A stretch of 64,000 bases of DNA from Pontibacter oryzae (GCF_003576375.1 NZ_QWGE01000001.1:124001-188000); one strand, 5' to 3'. Counted from the stretch's first letter, positions 28,801-37,964 are shown. Notes: generated from the letters alone by a model not told the origin. Made by a program: numbers and translations.

Positions 28801-29192
28801 GCGTTGTTCCTTACTGGCGCCGCAGCAGGTGATGCTCCTTTAATGATGATGTAAACATCGTTTACCTTTTTATAATCAAGGCCATTGGGAGCTAGCACTT
28901 TTCTAAGCACAGCATCCACATTCCCCTCGTTTGCATAGTTAGAAGGTACCTGCAATTGCAGGTTTTTGGCTACATCTGCTTTATAAGAGTACTGGATGCC
29001 ATACTTTGTGCGCAGGTCTTTGAGTACGCTATTCAAAGACATGGTTGCAGCACGTTGCCCTACCACCCCGGAAGCGCTGGCCATGGCCACCTTACCATCA
29101 AAGTGGGTTTGAGCTGTTCCCGAAAAATAAAGAAAGCATGCCGCCGTAATCAGGCTGCATGTCCTTATTCGGTTTGTAGATTTTTTACGCAT
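25887..29192 (-). CDS. SusC/RagA family TonB-linked outer membrane transporter with STN domain
   Basis: A 1101-residue transporter. Signal peptide, then an STN (secretin/TonB short N-terminal) domain at about 50-115, a carboxypeptidase-regulatory-like domain at about 140-215 (V-R-G-T-V-K-D and the A-F-N-I-T-L end), the plug with the SusC signature VVVGYGTQKKSDVTGAV (about 222-238), and a barrel ending PRPRVYTLGVNIGF. The STN domain is the part that signals to a FecR anti-sigma factor, and FecR is encoded immediately upstream (18 bases). It imports the oligosaccharide held by SusD. Confidence 0.95.
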   Translation of the reverse strand: MRKKSTNRIRTCSLITAACFLYFSGTAQTHFDGKVAMASASGVVGQRAATMSLNSVLKDLRTKYGIQYSYKADVAKNLQLQVPSNYANEGNVDAVLRKVLAPNGLDYKKVNDVYIIIKGASPAAAPVRNNATSETKAMQEQTVRGTVKDASGTSLPGVAVVVKGTTRGTSTDLNGNFNIAVPANATLVFSYIGFQQQEVAVGNQAAFNITLQTDTKALQEVVVVGYGTQKKSDVTGAVTAVTSEDFVKGQNTTPEQLIQGKVAGVQITTNGGAPGSGSRIRIRGGASLTASNDPLIVIDGVPVDNAATSGAANPLNFLNPNDIESFNVLKDASATAIYGSRASNGVIIITTKKGKAGQKLSVNLSSQNSLSVINKKIDVLSADEFRDVVNANGSETQRALLGNASTDWQDLIYQDAFTTDNNVSVSGAYKMLPFRVSAAYLNQEGVLKTSQFERYTGSISLNPTFFDEHLKVNANYKGAKTNSQFADQGAIGAAVAFDPTQPVYATNNFGKDYGGYFQWLDSKGLYNPLATRNPVSMLEQRKDRGEAYRSIGNVQLDYKFHFLPELHANLNLGYDRSESDGYTLTPANYAPDASSGGRRTQFEQTKTNELVEFYLNYAKELAGLDSRIEATAGYSFQDFENNKPRFVATNAEGVPLSNVEAGLPENEIYRLRSYFGRVNYALKDRYLLTATVRLDGSSRFSSDNRWGTFPALALAWRINEEDFLKNSNTVSNLKLRLGFGVTGQQDIGSNFFPYLPRYSYSDNTAQYQLGDQFYNLYRPEGYDTGLKWEETQTWNAGIDFGFLNNRITGSLDYFFKDTKDLLALVAVAAGTNLTNELITNVGNLEARGIEAVLNFVPVDTDKITWNVGLNGTYQKREITSLSKVDNPDFEGYFVGGIAGGNDNRIQINTVGYAPNTFYVYKQVYDANGKPIEGLYADVNGDGEFNEKDKYRYKNAEPKVYLGINSDVSYNNWTLSFVARGSLGNYMYNNVYSNNGSYKAFSFSNYLTNVSSNVNETEFDNFQLFSDYYMENASFLRMENISLGYDFGRLFNDAVALRLSANAQNVFVITKYNGLDPEIAGGIDNNFYPRPRVYTLGVNIGF

Positions 29193-29210
29193 AGGAAATT
29201 AGTTAATTGA

Positions 29211-30248
29211 TCAGTTAGAGCTTATGATTATGGAATTATTTTGCTTCTGTACCGCCACCTCCAGTGTCTCAGACACAGTAGTCAGGATGTGGTCCGGGGA
29301 GTTTGTATTTAAAGAGGCCGAGATGCGCATGCCTCTCAAGGCCGGGTCTGCTATGCTTACCTGGTAGCCGTAACTGTGCTCCAGCATTTGGGCTACTTCA
29401 CCGAGTGTGGTATTCTCAAAAACCAGGTTCGTGTTCTTCCAGGCGTTGTACAGGTTTGGGTCAACCTCTTTTTTCACGAAGCCATAGGCCTCGGTAAGCA
29501 CAACCAGTTCACCGGGAGCCATGGTTAGCTGCTGCGAGGCGTTTTTGGTATGGCTCAGGCTTACCATGCCTCGCTCAAGTATAACCTGGCTGGTTTTAGT
29601 GTCGCTTGTAACACTAAACTCTGTGCCCAGCACCTCTACTGCAAGGCCATCCGGCGTTAGCACCACAAAGCGCTGGCTATTGCGTGTATGCATAACCGAG
29701 AAAAACGCCTGGCCCTTAAGCTGAACTTTGCGATCCGTGTCCGGGGTCCAGCGGGCTGGCAAGGTTATGGATGAATTGCCGTTGAGTAAGACCATCGAAC
29801 TATCTGGCAAACGCAAACGCATGCGTTCTCCTGCATTAGTGGCATAGGTTACGGTTGGCTCCTTGTGGTACTGCCGCACCAAGAAATAACCACCAACCAG
29901 CAGCAACGCAGAAACAGCCGCAGCCACCAAGTATGTGCGATACTGCCAGAAGCGCATAGAGATCACGGTATCTTCCTCGTCGTTATCCCCGCCATTTCCC
30001 AGGTAGTTTTGTCGGGCGGCCCCAAGGTTGTCCCATACTTCGCTGAGCTCTGCTGCATCTATCCTTTCGCTTTGGAATGACAGATGTAGCACCAGTGTTT
30101 TCGCCTCGTCTATGGCGCTACGCTGCTCTGGAAACTCCTGCCACACCTTCTCCCAAAACGCATCGCGCGCAGGCGTAGGATGCTGCACCCATTGAATGAA
30201 AGCTTCGTCGGTTGCAAAATCTGTTGAGGTATAGTATTGGTACTCCAT
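29211..30248 (-). CDS. FecR-type transmembrane anti-sigma factor
   Basis: A 345-residue protein. The N-terminal cytoplasmic part (1-105) binds a sigma factor, a single membrane helix lies at about 108-127 (LVAAAVSALLLVGGYFLV), and the periplasmic FecR domain follows (TNAGERMRLRLPDSSMVLLNG) with the DUF4974 C-terminal domain (LVFENTTLGEVAQMLEHSYG). It should relay occupancy of the SusC STN domain to an ECF sigma factor. No sigma gene lies next to it, which is unusual: the usual order is sigma-FecR-SusC-SusD. An orphan ECF gene is at 46016. Confidence 0.93.
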   Translation of the reverse strand: MEYQYYTSTDFATDEAFIQWVQHPTPARDAFWEKVWQEFPEQRSAIDEAKTLVLHLSFQSERIDAAELSEVWDNLGAARQNYLGNGGDNDEEDTVISMRFWQYRTYLVAAAVSALLLVGGYFLVRQYHKEPTVTYATNAGERMRLRLPDSSMVLLNGNSSITLPARWTPDTDRKVQLKGQAFFSVMHTRNSQRFVVLTPDGLAVEVLGTEFSVTSDTKTSQVILERGMVSLSHTKNASQQLTMAPGELVVLTEAYGFVKKEVDPNLYNAWKNTNLVFENTTLGEVAQMLEHSYGYQVSIADPALRGMRISASLNTNSPDHILTTVSETLEVAVQKQNNSIIISSN

Positions 30249-30411
30249 TCAAGCGGTGCTAAATAGTCAAAGTATCAGGTTCAGTGCCTGCTCACTAACC
30301 ATATATAGCTCATCACTCACTCAATTATCCCCCTATCTGAAACTTTTTTTTAATTATTTTTGATTCGCACCCCAGAATACCATACAAATAATTTACTATC
30401 AATAGCATAGA

Positions 30412-30452
30412 AATAAAAAAAGCCTTCTGCCACATGTATGGCAAAAGGCTTT
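30412..30452 (-). terminator. Rho-independent terminator of the GH13 gene
   Basis: An interrupted stem: AAAGCCTT (30419-30426) pairs with AAGGCTTT (30445-30452), and TGCCA (30428-30432) with TGGCA (30439-30443). Reading leftward it is followed by a T-rich run (TTTTTTATTT). It ends the amylase transcript before the FecR promoter region. Confidence 0.88.
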
Positions 30453-30479
30453 AAGCATTAAAATACATGCAGTAGGTAA

Positions 30480-33296
30480 TTACTCCCCTAGTTTCACGAG
30501 TTTTAGGACCATCCTTTTGTTGCCATCACTCACCTGTACAAAGTATAAACCATCAGGTAAAGCATCTATTTTCAGTTCCTGCTGGGCCATTTCCTGTGTT
30601 TTGAGCAAGCTATAGGTTTGCACCGTTCTGCCCATCACGTCTTTAAGCTGTACCGACAGCAGGCCTCTGAAACTGTTTTCTATGTTGAGGACTGACTTGC
30701 CCGGCGACGGATTTGGGTAGAGTTTCAGTCCCTCGCTTTTAACAAGCTTCTCATCGGCAGACAACACCACTTGCGCCCAGGGCACTAAGCTTGCTTTTGG
30801 CCCCTCCAGCTTTTGGCTTGTGAAAAGCCTAAACTCGCCGGGCTGCAGCACAATGGTTTCATTCGGGTTATCCACCTTAAGCTCCTGGCCGCTAAAATAG
30901 TCGTACCACATGCCTGCCCCCGGAAAATTAGCTGACGGGCTCTGCGACTTAATATCGAAATTTCCGATCAGGAAGACCATCATGTCTGTGTTGGCCAGCG
31001 TCACTCGTTTCACAACCTTATCAAGGTCTAAGTTAAAATCGTTGGTCGCAAAAACAGGCTGTGTGGTTTTAAGGCGTATCAGTTCTGCGTATACCTGATA
31101 AAGCTTAGCCCTGTCGGGGTCTTGCTGGTATTGCCATAGTATAGGCTTTTTGCCAGTCCGTCCATTCTGGTCGATGGAGATATCATAGCCTAGCTCACCA
31201 AATTGCCAAATCATCTTAGGGCCAGGTATGGCCAACCCAAACGCTGCAGCCAGTTTCGCACGGTTAAGGGCTGTACCTTGGCTGGCTGCGTTGTAGCTCC
31301 CGGCTGATCTACCATACTGTCTCACGTCATACATGAAGCGTTCTTCGTCGTGGCTCTCCAAAAAGCCCACTACGTGCGGTTTTTGCCAGCCTCGCACTTT
31401 ATAAGACATCCATTGCGGGTTCGCATTATCTCCTTTGCCTAGCTGCCGGAAATCATAGTTGGCGTTACCCCAGAAGAGCATGCCATAGTTTGCCAGTTCC
31501 TTTTCTTCTGCGTTATCGCCGAAGTGCTCTAAAATGATGTAGGCTGACTCGTCTGTGCTACGGATTTCGTTGTAAATGCGCTTCCAGGTGGCAACGCGGC
31601 CTGCGTCATAGGCACTCCAGGCACCCACGTCGCCGCCGGTAACTTTTTGGGTAAACCCTTTGGAAAGGTCGAAGCGAAAACCATCTACGTTGTATTCTTC
31701 CAGCCAGAAATTTGTTACGCGTTGCACAAACGCCTTGGTAGCCGGGCTTTCATGGTTAAAATCAAAGAACACATTGAAAGGGTGCGTAGCATTCTGGTTA
31801 AAGTATGGGTTATCGGCAGCGGGTTTATCCTTGTCCCAATACAGCTTTACATACGGAAACTCGTAATCCGCCTGGTTAAGCACAATGTCCAGAATGATAG
31901 CAATGCCCGCTTCGTGGGCGGCGTCTATAAAGCGCTTCAGATCCTGCTTTGTGCCGTAGGCTTTGTCTGGTGCAAAGTAGAATATCGGGTTATAGCCCCA
32001 GGAATCGTTGCCCGAGAACTCCATAATTGGCATCAGCTCAATCGCGTTAATTCCCAGTCGCTTAAAATAGCTTAACGTGTCGGTCAGCGTTTGATAATTT
32101 TGGGTTTTCACAAAGTCACGCACCAGTAACTCGTAGACTACCAACTTATTTACATTAGGCCGCTCAAAGTTTTTAACCTGCCAGTTATAGGGCTGCTGCT
32201 GGGTTTGCAACAGCGATACAATGCCTGTAGCGCCTTCGGGATAGGGCTTTAAGTTTGGATAGTTAGCGCTAGTAAGGTATTTGTCGTTGTTCGGGTCAAG
32301 TATTTTTTCGGTATAAGGGTCGGCTATGGCTATAGTCCCATCTACTAGGTATTGAAAGGCAACCTCCTGCCCTGCCGGCAGGTTTGCGAGCCGTAGCCAG
32401 TAACGTTCTGCATCCGGGGTTTTATGCATCAGGTATGGCTGGGTAGGTTGCCAGTTATTAAACTCTCCGATAACGTATGCATTGTTTTTATGCGGCGCAT
32501 AAAGCACAAGAATCGCCTCTGTGGCGCTTACATAGTTTATACCGTCCTTTACACCAGCAGGTAAGGCAGCTATGGTTGGCTCAGGTTCTATGGTATAAGC
32601 AAAGGCATCGGTAACGGTGGCACTCGCAGTTTTCGCTTCAATAACAACCTCATGCCGCGAGCCTCTTACTGCACCTACCGCCAGGGTATAGCTCAGGCTT
32701 TTCCCGTTGGCCACTTTTTTCAGTTCCACACCGTCGTGCGTCAGGCGCAGGGCGGCATCTTCGGAAGCCTCGGCGCTTATTTCTATACTGCCGTTTGCTT
32801 CTGCAAAAAAGAATTCCTGAACCGGCTGCCTGAAGCTTACACGCAACTCATCGGGGTATACTTCAACAAACAGGTCTTCGGTTTGTGCGCTGCCATTCCC
32901 GCTTTTTAGCAACAAGCCTAATTTACGGATGGCTGTACCGGTTGGCACACCAAAATATGTTCTGGGCACGATCGTGATCTGCCACTTATTCTTGCCCATC
33001 GAGGTCATTTTACCTGGCTCGAAGGGAGCATTAAAATTTGTTTGCCCGGCAGGTTGGTACTCAAAGGCGTCACCGGTGGCGGTACTTCCGGCTCCTGACC
33101 ATAAGTATACATCCGAGGTTTTTCCGAGCAGGCCGCTGGCCTTGCTATGTGTAGCTTTAGAAACATCGAAAATAAGTGTCACCGGCTTATCGGCGGTGGG
33201 AAAAGCGGGATCCGTGGTTACGACTTGCCCCAACGCCGGGACAGCCAAAAGCCAAAGCACAACCAGAAAATAACGGGCTAGCGTAAAAATTTTCAT
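30480..33296 (-). CDS. Secreted GH13 alpha-amylase-family enzyme with T9SS sorting domain
   Basis: A 938-residue enzyme. Signal peptide 1-23; N-terminal beta domains (25-250, the first like a Bacteroidota-specific starch-enzyme module); a CBM48/isoamylase-like domain (about 255-330; VIGEFNNWQP); the GH13 barrel (about 385-780); a beta domain; and a T9SS type A sorting domain (about 855-938; LYPNPSPGKSVLNIE and the final MVLKLVK). Catalytic residues: Asp543 in GFRFD, Glu590 in ILEHF and the His649-Asp650 pair. In region I the usual His after DxVxN is Gln475 (DIVLNQ). Type IX export should place it on the surface or outside, producing oligomers for the SusCD system. Confidence 0.93.
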   Translation of the reverse strand: MKIFTLARYFLVVLWLLAVPALGQVVTTDPAFPTADKPVTLIFDVSKATHSKASGLLGKTSDVYLWSGAGSTATGDAFEYQPAGQTNFNAPFEPGKMTSMGKNKWQITIVPRTYFGVPTGTAIRKLGLLLKSGNGSAQTEDLFVEVYPDELRVSFRQPVQEFFFAEANGSIEISAEASEDAALRLTHDGVELKKVANGKSLSYTLAVGAVRGSRHEVVIEAKTASATVTDAFAYTIEPEPTIAALPAGVKDGINYVSATEAILVLYAPHKNNAYVIGEFNNWQPTQPYLMHKTPDAERYWLRLANLPAGQEVAFQYLVDGTIAIADPYTEKILDPNNDKYLTSANYPNLKPYPEGATGIVSLLQTQQQPYNWQVKNFERPNVNKLVVYELLVRDFVKTQNYQTLTDTLSYFKRLGINAIELMPIMEFSGNDSWGYNPIFYFAPDKAYGTKQDLKRFIDAAHEAGIAIILDIVLNQADYEFPYVKLYWDKDKPAADNPYFNQNATHPFNVFFDFNHESPATKAFVQRVTNFWLEEYNVDGFRFDLSKGFTQKVTGGDVGAWSAYDAGRVATWKRIYNEIRSTDESAYIILEHFGDNAEEKELANYGMLFWGNANYDFRQLGKGDNANPQWMSYKVRGWQKPHVVGFLESHDEERFMYDVRQYGRSAGSYNAASQGTALNRAKLAAAFGLAIPGPKMIWQFGELGYDISIDQNGRTGKKPILWQYQQDPDRAKLYQVYAELIRLKTTQPVFATNDFNLDLDKVVKRVTLANTDMMVFLIGNFDIKSQSPSANFPGAGMWYDYFSGQELKVDNPNETIVLQPGEFRLFTSQKLEGPKASLVPWAQVVLSADEKLVKSEGLKLYPNPSPGKSVLNIENSFRGLLSVQLKDVMGRTVQTYSLLKTQEMAQQELKIDALPDGLYFVQVSDGNKRMVLKLVKLGE

Positions 33297-33841
33297 AGGC
33301 GGATTAAATTAGTATGATTAGTTGAAGTATAAGTTGCAAACAGAATGGCTCCCTTACGTGTAACGCATGCCTGGGCTCTACAATTTTTGCGGTAAAAGCA
33401 GTAAGATAAGTAAGTAATTGATTACTCTAAAACCATGTTACACCATAAAGATTGTAACCCCTATGAAAATTCAGGGATAACGCACTGATAAACTCAGCGT
33501 TATACTTCACAGCATAAATTAAGTTACTTGAGCTTCTAAAATTGTAGGTCGCTCACTAAATTATGCCTGCAAAGGAGATAAAACCCAAGAAATTGAAAGC
33601 ATAGAATAGGACTTTAACCAGTGCTAACCTTATATTTTTCTAGACATTTCATACTTATTCTACTGTCTTTCACACCTTGGGCTTGTTATTAAGCAACTTG
33701 TATGTAAATTAGCCTAATCCAATTTTCGGATACGCATAGCATTTCAAAGTTTTGGCTTTGATTTATGAGTGATGTCCCAAAACAGTTTATACGCTACGTT
33801 TAGATACTAATCTCTTGCAAGCTCCTGTTCCAAGTATTTGT
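33297..33841. other. Divergent intergenic region between GH13 gene and histidine kinase gene
   Basis: 545 bases, AT-rich. It contains an inverted repeat GTTACA-N10-TGTAAC at 33437-33458 and an imperfect hairpin around 33478-33502, either of which might be operators for the amylase gene. I find no coding potential. The frame of the kinase opens at a TTG at 33815, but a better ATG is at 33842. Confidence 0.4.
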
Positions 33842-36031
33842 ATGCAAAGCCATTCGCTTGAATTTTATCGCTCAGTCGTGTCCAATAGTATGGACCTAAT
33901 TTCTGTGGTCGACAAAGCGGGCAAGTATACTTTCGTGGGCGAGTCGGCAAAGGTAATATTAGGCTATGCGCCTCAGGAGCTAATCGGTACCGAAGCCTAT
34001 AGATTTATCCATCCGGATGAGCAAATGCGCGTTGATTTGCTAATGCGAAACCTGCCTGTGCAAAGGAAGGTTCGGATTCCGGCTTTCAGATTTCTATCCA
34101 AAACAGGCCAATGGCGCTGGCTGGAGTGTACAGCCACCAACATGCTGCATGACCGGCATGTTCGAGGCATCCTGATAAACTCCCGCGATGTAACAGAGGA
34201 GGCCAAACTCGGCTATGACAAAGATTACCATCAGGCTTACTATAAATCACTTTTTTTCGAGCACCCAGACGCTGTTTTCACAGTGAACTTAAAGGGTACG
34301 TTCCAGCAGGTAAACCAGCACATGCATTCGCTCACTGGGTATAATGATAACCAGCTGCATGGTATGCCTTATGCTAAACTAGTGGCACCCCATTCGCTGG
34401 CCGCTGCAAACACAGCCTTTACCAAGGTATTGAATGGCCTTGCGCATTCAGTGGAAATATGCATTGTTACTGCTGATGGGGTAGAAAAAGAAGTTTCGGT
34501 TACGGTAATGCCAGTGTACTTCCGTGGAGAGCTCCAGGGCGTGCAGGGTATTGCCAAAGACGTGACGGAGGTTAACAGAACGCAGAAACTTATACAGGAG
34601 CAGGCCCAGCAACTCAATAACATACTTGAAAGTATAAGCGAGCCTTTTTATGCTTTAGATGACGAATGGCGGTTTACATTTGTGAGCGCTGCTTTTGCCT
34701 CCTTTAAGGGCATGGACCGCAGTGAGCTGGTAGGCAAATGCATTTGGGAAGAATGTCCATACTTACTGAACAGCAGGTTCTATCAGCAGTGCCTCGACGT
34801 TGCGCAGCATAAAACCACCTTGCACTTCGAGGAAACATTTACCTCTCCTAAACCATGCATACTGCATTTTACTATTTACCCTACCCCCGACGGCATTGCA
34901 GTACACTTTGTAGACGTTACGCTACAAAAAAGAACGGAGCAGGAAATAAAGAAACTCTCCTTTGTGGCTAGCAAAACGATCAACGGTGTAGTTATTATGG
35001 ACCCCGATCGTAATATTGAGTGGGTTAACGATGGTTTTTGCCGGCTTACTGGGTACAACCGCCAAGAAGTTATTGGTCGCAAACCCAGCGAAATGTTGCA
35101 GGGCCCGGAAACAGACAAGAAGGTAGCTGCGCAAATTCTGGAAAAGTATCGCAGCCAGAAACCTTTTTCCGAAGAAATCCTGAACTATAAGAAATCAGGC
35201 GAAAAGGTATGGTTTTACATAGATGTAACTCCGATTTTTGATCAGTTTGATAACCTTGTAAACTATATAGCCCTCGAAACAGACATTACCGAGAAAAAAG
35301 AGGCCGAGAAAAAGCTTCTGAAACTGGCCGATGACCTGTACAAGCAAAACCGAGACCTGCAGCAGTTTACATACATCATCTCACACAACCTGCGGGCACC
35401 AGTGGCTAATGCCCTCGGGCTGGCACAACTTGTGAAGAGACTCCCTAAAGAAACAGAGACTTACGATGTCGCCCTGCAGAAGCTTTACTTTTCGGTACAG
35501 AGCCTGGATTCTGTAATAAAAGACATGAACAACGTACTCTCCATCCGGGACTCGGGCCGTACGTCGCCAAGAGAGGCTGTTAACCTGAAGCAGGTATGCA
35601 ATGAGGTGCTCGAGCACTTCGAGAAACAACTGAGCTATGCGGGAGCCAAAGTCCACGTTTCCATTGACCCAGCGCTCAAGCTTGCTTCCATCCGTGCTTA
35701 CTTATACAGTATTCTTCATAACCTGCTTTCCAATGCATTAAAGTATAAAGCAGAGGCACGGCCGCTGGAGATCCGAATAACCGCAGAGCGCGATAAGCGC
35801 GGCTATGCGCTCACCGTGGCAGATAATGGCACCGGGCTGGATATGCACGTGGTGCACAGCCAGTTATTCCAGTTATACAAGCGTTTCCATCCAGAGTTGC
35901 CAGGAAAGGGCATTGGCTTGTTCTTAGTAAAAACACAAGTAGAGGCCTTAGGCGGAAAAATCACGGTGGATAGCGAGCCTGATAAAGGCACCACCTTTAA
36001 AATATTATTAGGAGCAAAACATGTTCAATAA
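33842..36031 (+). CDS. Multi-PAS sensor histidine kinase
   Basis: A 729-residue cytoplasmic kinase with no membrane helix. I start it at ATG 33842, not at TTG 33815. Four PAS domains are seen at about 8-120, 130-245, 260-365 and 370-485 (each closes with a D-V-T-E/D-I-T-E motif). The dimerisation helix has IISHNLRAPVANALG with His515 as the phosphorylation site, followed by the ATPase domain: NLLSNALKYK (N box), VADNGTGLD (G1) and GKGIGLFLVKTQVEALGG (G2). It probably senses intracellular redox state, light or ligands through the PAS domains; no cofactor residue is certain. It overlaps the response regulator by 11 bases. Confidence 0.92.
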   Translation: MQSHSLEFYRSVVSNSMDLISVVDKAGKYTFVGESAKVILGYAPQELIGTEAYRFIHPDEQMRVDLLMRNLPVQRKVRIPAFRFLSKTGQWRWLECTATNMLHDRHVRGILINSRDVTEEAKLGYDKDYHQAYYKSLFFEHPDAVFTVNLKGTFQQVNQHMHSLTGYNDNQLHGMPYAKLVAPHSLAAANTAFTKVLNGLAHSVEICIVTADGVEKEVSVTVMPVYFRGELQGVQGIAKDVTEVNRTQKLIQEQAQQLNNILESISEPFYALDDEWRFTFVSAAFASFKGMDRSELVGKCIWEECPYLLNSRFYQQCLDVAQHKTTLHFEETFTSPKPCILHFTIYPTPDGIAVHFVDVTLQKRTEQEIKKLSFVASKTINGVVIMDPDRNIEWVNDGFCRLTGYNRQEVIGRKPSEMLQGPETDKKVAAQILEKYRSQKPFSEEILNYKKSGEKVWFYIDVTPIFDQFDNLVNYIALETDITEKKEAEKKLLKLADDLYKQNRDLQQFTYIISHNLRAPVANALGLAQLVKRLPKETETYDVALQKLYFSVQSLDSVIKDMNNVLSIRDSGRTSPREAVNLKQVCNEVLEHFEKQLSYAGAKVHVSIDPALKLASIRAYLYSILHNLLSNALKYKAEARPLEIRITAERDKRGYALTVADNGTGLDMHVVHSQLFQLYKRFHPELPGKGIGLFLVKTQVEALGGKITVDSEPDKGTTFKILLGAKHVQ

Positions 36032-36434
36032 AGTTTACATTGTGGATGATGACGAAGTTAGCATCTTCCTGACTGAGGCGCTGCTGGAGGCCGATAATTT
36101 TGCCAGTGAGTGCAGAGCTTTTTTAGATGCGCAGCAAGCGCTGCAGATGCTTTTACAGAGTGCCACCGGTACCGCCCCAGACACTTTGCCTGATGTCATT
36201 TTTCTGGACTTGAACATGCCGTTTATCAGTGGCTGGGATTTTCTGGATGCACTTGCCCCTTACGAGCAAGCACTTAAAAACCAATGCCGCATCTATATTT
36301 TAACTTCATCTGTGGATGAGCAGGAACGCCTGCGTGCCAACGAAACCAGCCTAGTGTCTGGCTTTCTGCAAAAACCCCTGGAGGACCAATGCCTTACGCT
36401 GTTAAAAGAAAGCTGTTCAGGCACGCTTTACTAA
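36021..36434 (+). CDS. Single-domain response regulator (receiver only)
   Basis: A 137-residue CheY-like receiver with no output domain. VDDDEVSIFL holds the acidic pocket (Asp9-Asp11), FLDLNMP carries the phosphoacceptor Asp63, ILTSS gives the switch Ser/Thr, and QKPLE the conserved Lys. Its start overlaps the end of the kinase gene by 11 bases, so it is the cognate partner. Without an output domain it must act by protein contact or in a phosphorelay. It aligns without gaps, through Asp63, to the receiver at 37965. Confidence 0.93.
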   Translation: MFNKVYIVDDDEVSIFLTEALLEADNFASECRAFLDAQQALQMLLQSATGTAPDTLPDVIFLDLNMPFISGWDFLDALAPYEQALKNQCRIYILTSSVDEQERLRANETSLVSGFLQKPLEDQCLTLLKESCSGTLY

Positions 36435-36467
36435 TCCTTGTGTTTTAATTAGTACCTCTTGTGTGCG

Positions 36468-37586
36468 ATGTATTCAACTAACCTTAACCCGGGAATAAAC
36501 TCTTTAAAGCTGGAACGCTTGAACCGTCTGCTATTTAACCACTACCCAGACGCTGTGTACAGCATCACTATTGATGGGAGGTTCCATACGGTTAATGACA
36601 AGGTATGCCAGATTTTGCAGAAAGAGCGTAAGGAGCTTTTAGGGAAAGGGTATCAGCTGCACATCCACCCGGAGCACTGGGAGAATGCGCTTCAACATTT
36701 TACCTCAGCCAGGGAAGGCAATCCGCAACGCTATCAAACCGTGGTTCGGAATAGCAGTGGAGAGTCTGTCTTTATTGATGTAACCAACTTCCCTCTTAAA
36801 GTGGGAGGGCAGTTGGTGGGCATTTTTGGCATTGCCAAAGACGTAACCGTGCAGCAAGAACGCGAGCAGGCGCTTTGGCGCACCACCCAAGAGCTGCAAC
36901 GCCAAAACGATGAGCTTGATTTGTTCCGCAAGATTGTGGCCCACGATTTCCGAAGCCCTATTGCTCGGATACTGGGGCTTGGCAGCCTTTTACAGAAGGA
37001 CAATCTGCCACCAGCCACTCACCAAACCGCTGTGAGCGCCCTCATGCAGTCAGCGCAGCAACTAGATGCCATGGTCCGTGACCTCAACGAAATGCTATCA
37101 TTACGGCATCAGGGCCAGGAAGCCAGGGAGCTATGCCATATAGAAAACCTGGTAAAACTAACTATTGCCAGCCTGCAGCAGGAGATAAAGAACGCGAATG
37201 CCTCAGTGCATATAGAATCAGAGGGGCCGCTTGAAATATTTACCGTAAAAGCCTTTCTGGTAAGCATACTACATAACCTCATTTCGAACGCGCTGAAATA
37301 CCGCTCCCCTGAACGCCCTGTGGAAGTAACCGTGAGCGTGAGCAAGCAGGCTACCAAGGCCATTATAGCTGTCTCTGACAATGGCACTGGCATGGATATG
37401 GGCAAGGTGGGCACAGACTTATTTAAGATGTACAAGCGCTTTCATGCCGGGGTAGACGGAAAAGGGCTTGGTTTATACTTAGTAAGCGAGCAGGTAAGCA
37501 TATTGCACGGAGAGGTTAAGGTTGAGAGCACAGAAGGTACCGGAACAACTTTTACGGTTATCCTGCCCCTTAATAACCAGCACTAA
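36468..37586 (+). CDS. PAS sensor histidine kinase
   Basis: A 372-residue cytoplasmic kinase, started at ATG 36468 (the frame opens at a TTG nine bases before). One PAS domain (about 15-130), then a HisKA-like helix with IVAHDFRSPIARILG (His159), and an ATPase domain with HNLISNALKYR, VSDNGTGMD and GKGLGLYLVSEQVSILHG. The kinase core closely resembles that of the upstream four-PAS kinase, including the M-Y/L-Y-K-R-F-H motif, so the two arose by duplication. It is 33 bases after the first receiver gene. Confidence 0.92.
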   Translation: MYSTNLNPGINSLKLERLNRLLFNHYPDAVYSITIDGRFHTVNDKVCQILQKERKELLGKGYQLHIHPEHWENALQHFTSAREGNPQRYQTVVRNSSGESVFIDVTNFPLKVGGQLVGIFGIAKDVTVQQEREQALWRTTQELQRQNDELDLFRKIVAHDFRSPIARILGLGSLLQKDNLPPATHQTAVSALMQSAQQLDAMVRDLNEMLSLRHQGQEARELCHIENLVKLTIASLQQEIKNANASVHIESEGPLEIFTVKAFLVSILHNLISNALKYRSPERPVEVTVSVSKQATKAIIAVSDNGTGMDMGKVGTDLFKMYKRFHAGVDGKGLGLYLVSEQVSILHGEVKVESTEGTGTTFTVILPLNNQH

Positions 37587-37964
37587 CTTTTTGCATTCCT
37601 GCCTCAAAGCAATCATCACAAACAAAATACAGGCATTGCAACCGTTATAACTGTGCATTTGTGTTAATACATGCTTGCCAATAAAAATAATAACCGCGCA
37701 TGCAATAAACGTTTCCAGTGGCCAGTATTAGGGCAAACTTATAGTAATTGTTGCTATATTTGCATTACGTTTACGCCTATTCTCTCCTTATCAATTTATA
37801 CTACCCTTATTTTTTTGCCTCCATTTTTGTTTTGCACCTAGCCAGAGTAGGGATTACATAGCACGCGCACTTGAAACACTATACATTATGGCCATATCAC
37901 CGGAACGAATATTGCCGTATTATTGCAGAAAAGCGTAGGCTTAAGTACACGAACTGCTAAGCGT
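37587..37964. other. Intergenic region before second response regulator, with candidate promoter
   Basis: 378 bases. A perfect TAnnTTTG element (TATATTTG, 37755-37762) suggests that the second receiver gene can be transcribed alone, from a leader of about 200 bases. The frame of that gene opens at TTG 37923, which I consider too early. Confidence 0.45.
37755..37762 (+). promoter_or_regulatory. Putative -7 promoter element (TAnnTTTG)
   Basis: TATATTTG matches the consensus fully. It is about 200 bases upstream of the second response regulator. No clear -33 TTTG is seen at the usual distance. Confidence 0.4.

Noticed and set aside
33437-33458. Inverted repeat GTTACA-N10-TGTAAC as a regulator site
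   Set aside because: Six-base arms with a ten-base gap are common by chance in AT-rich DNA, and no second copy is seen in the window, so it is noted only within the intergenic feature.
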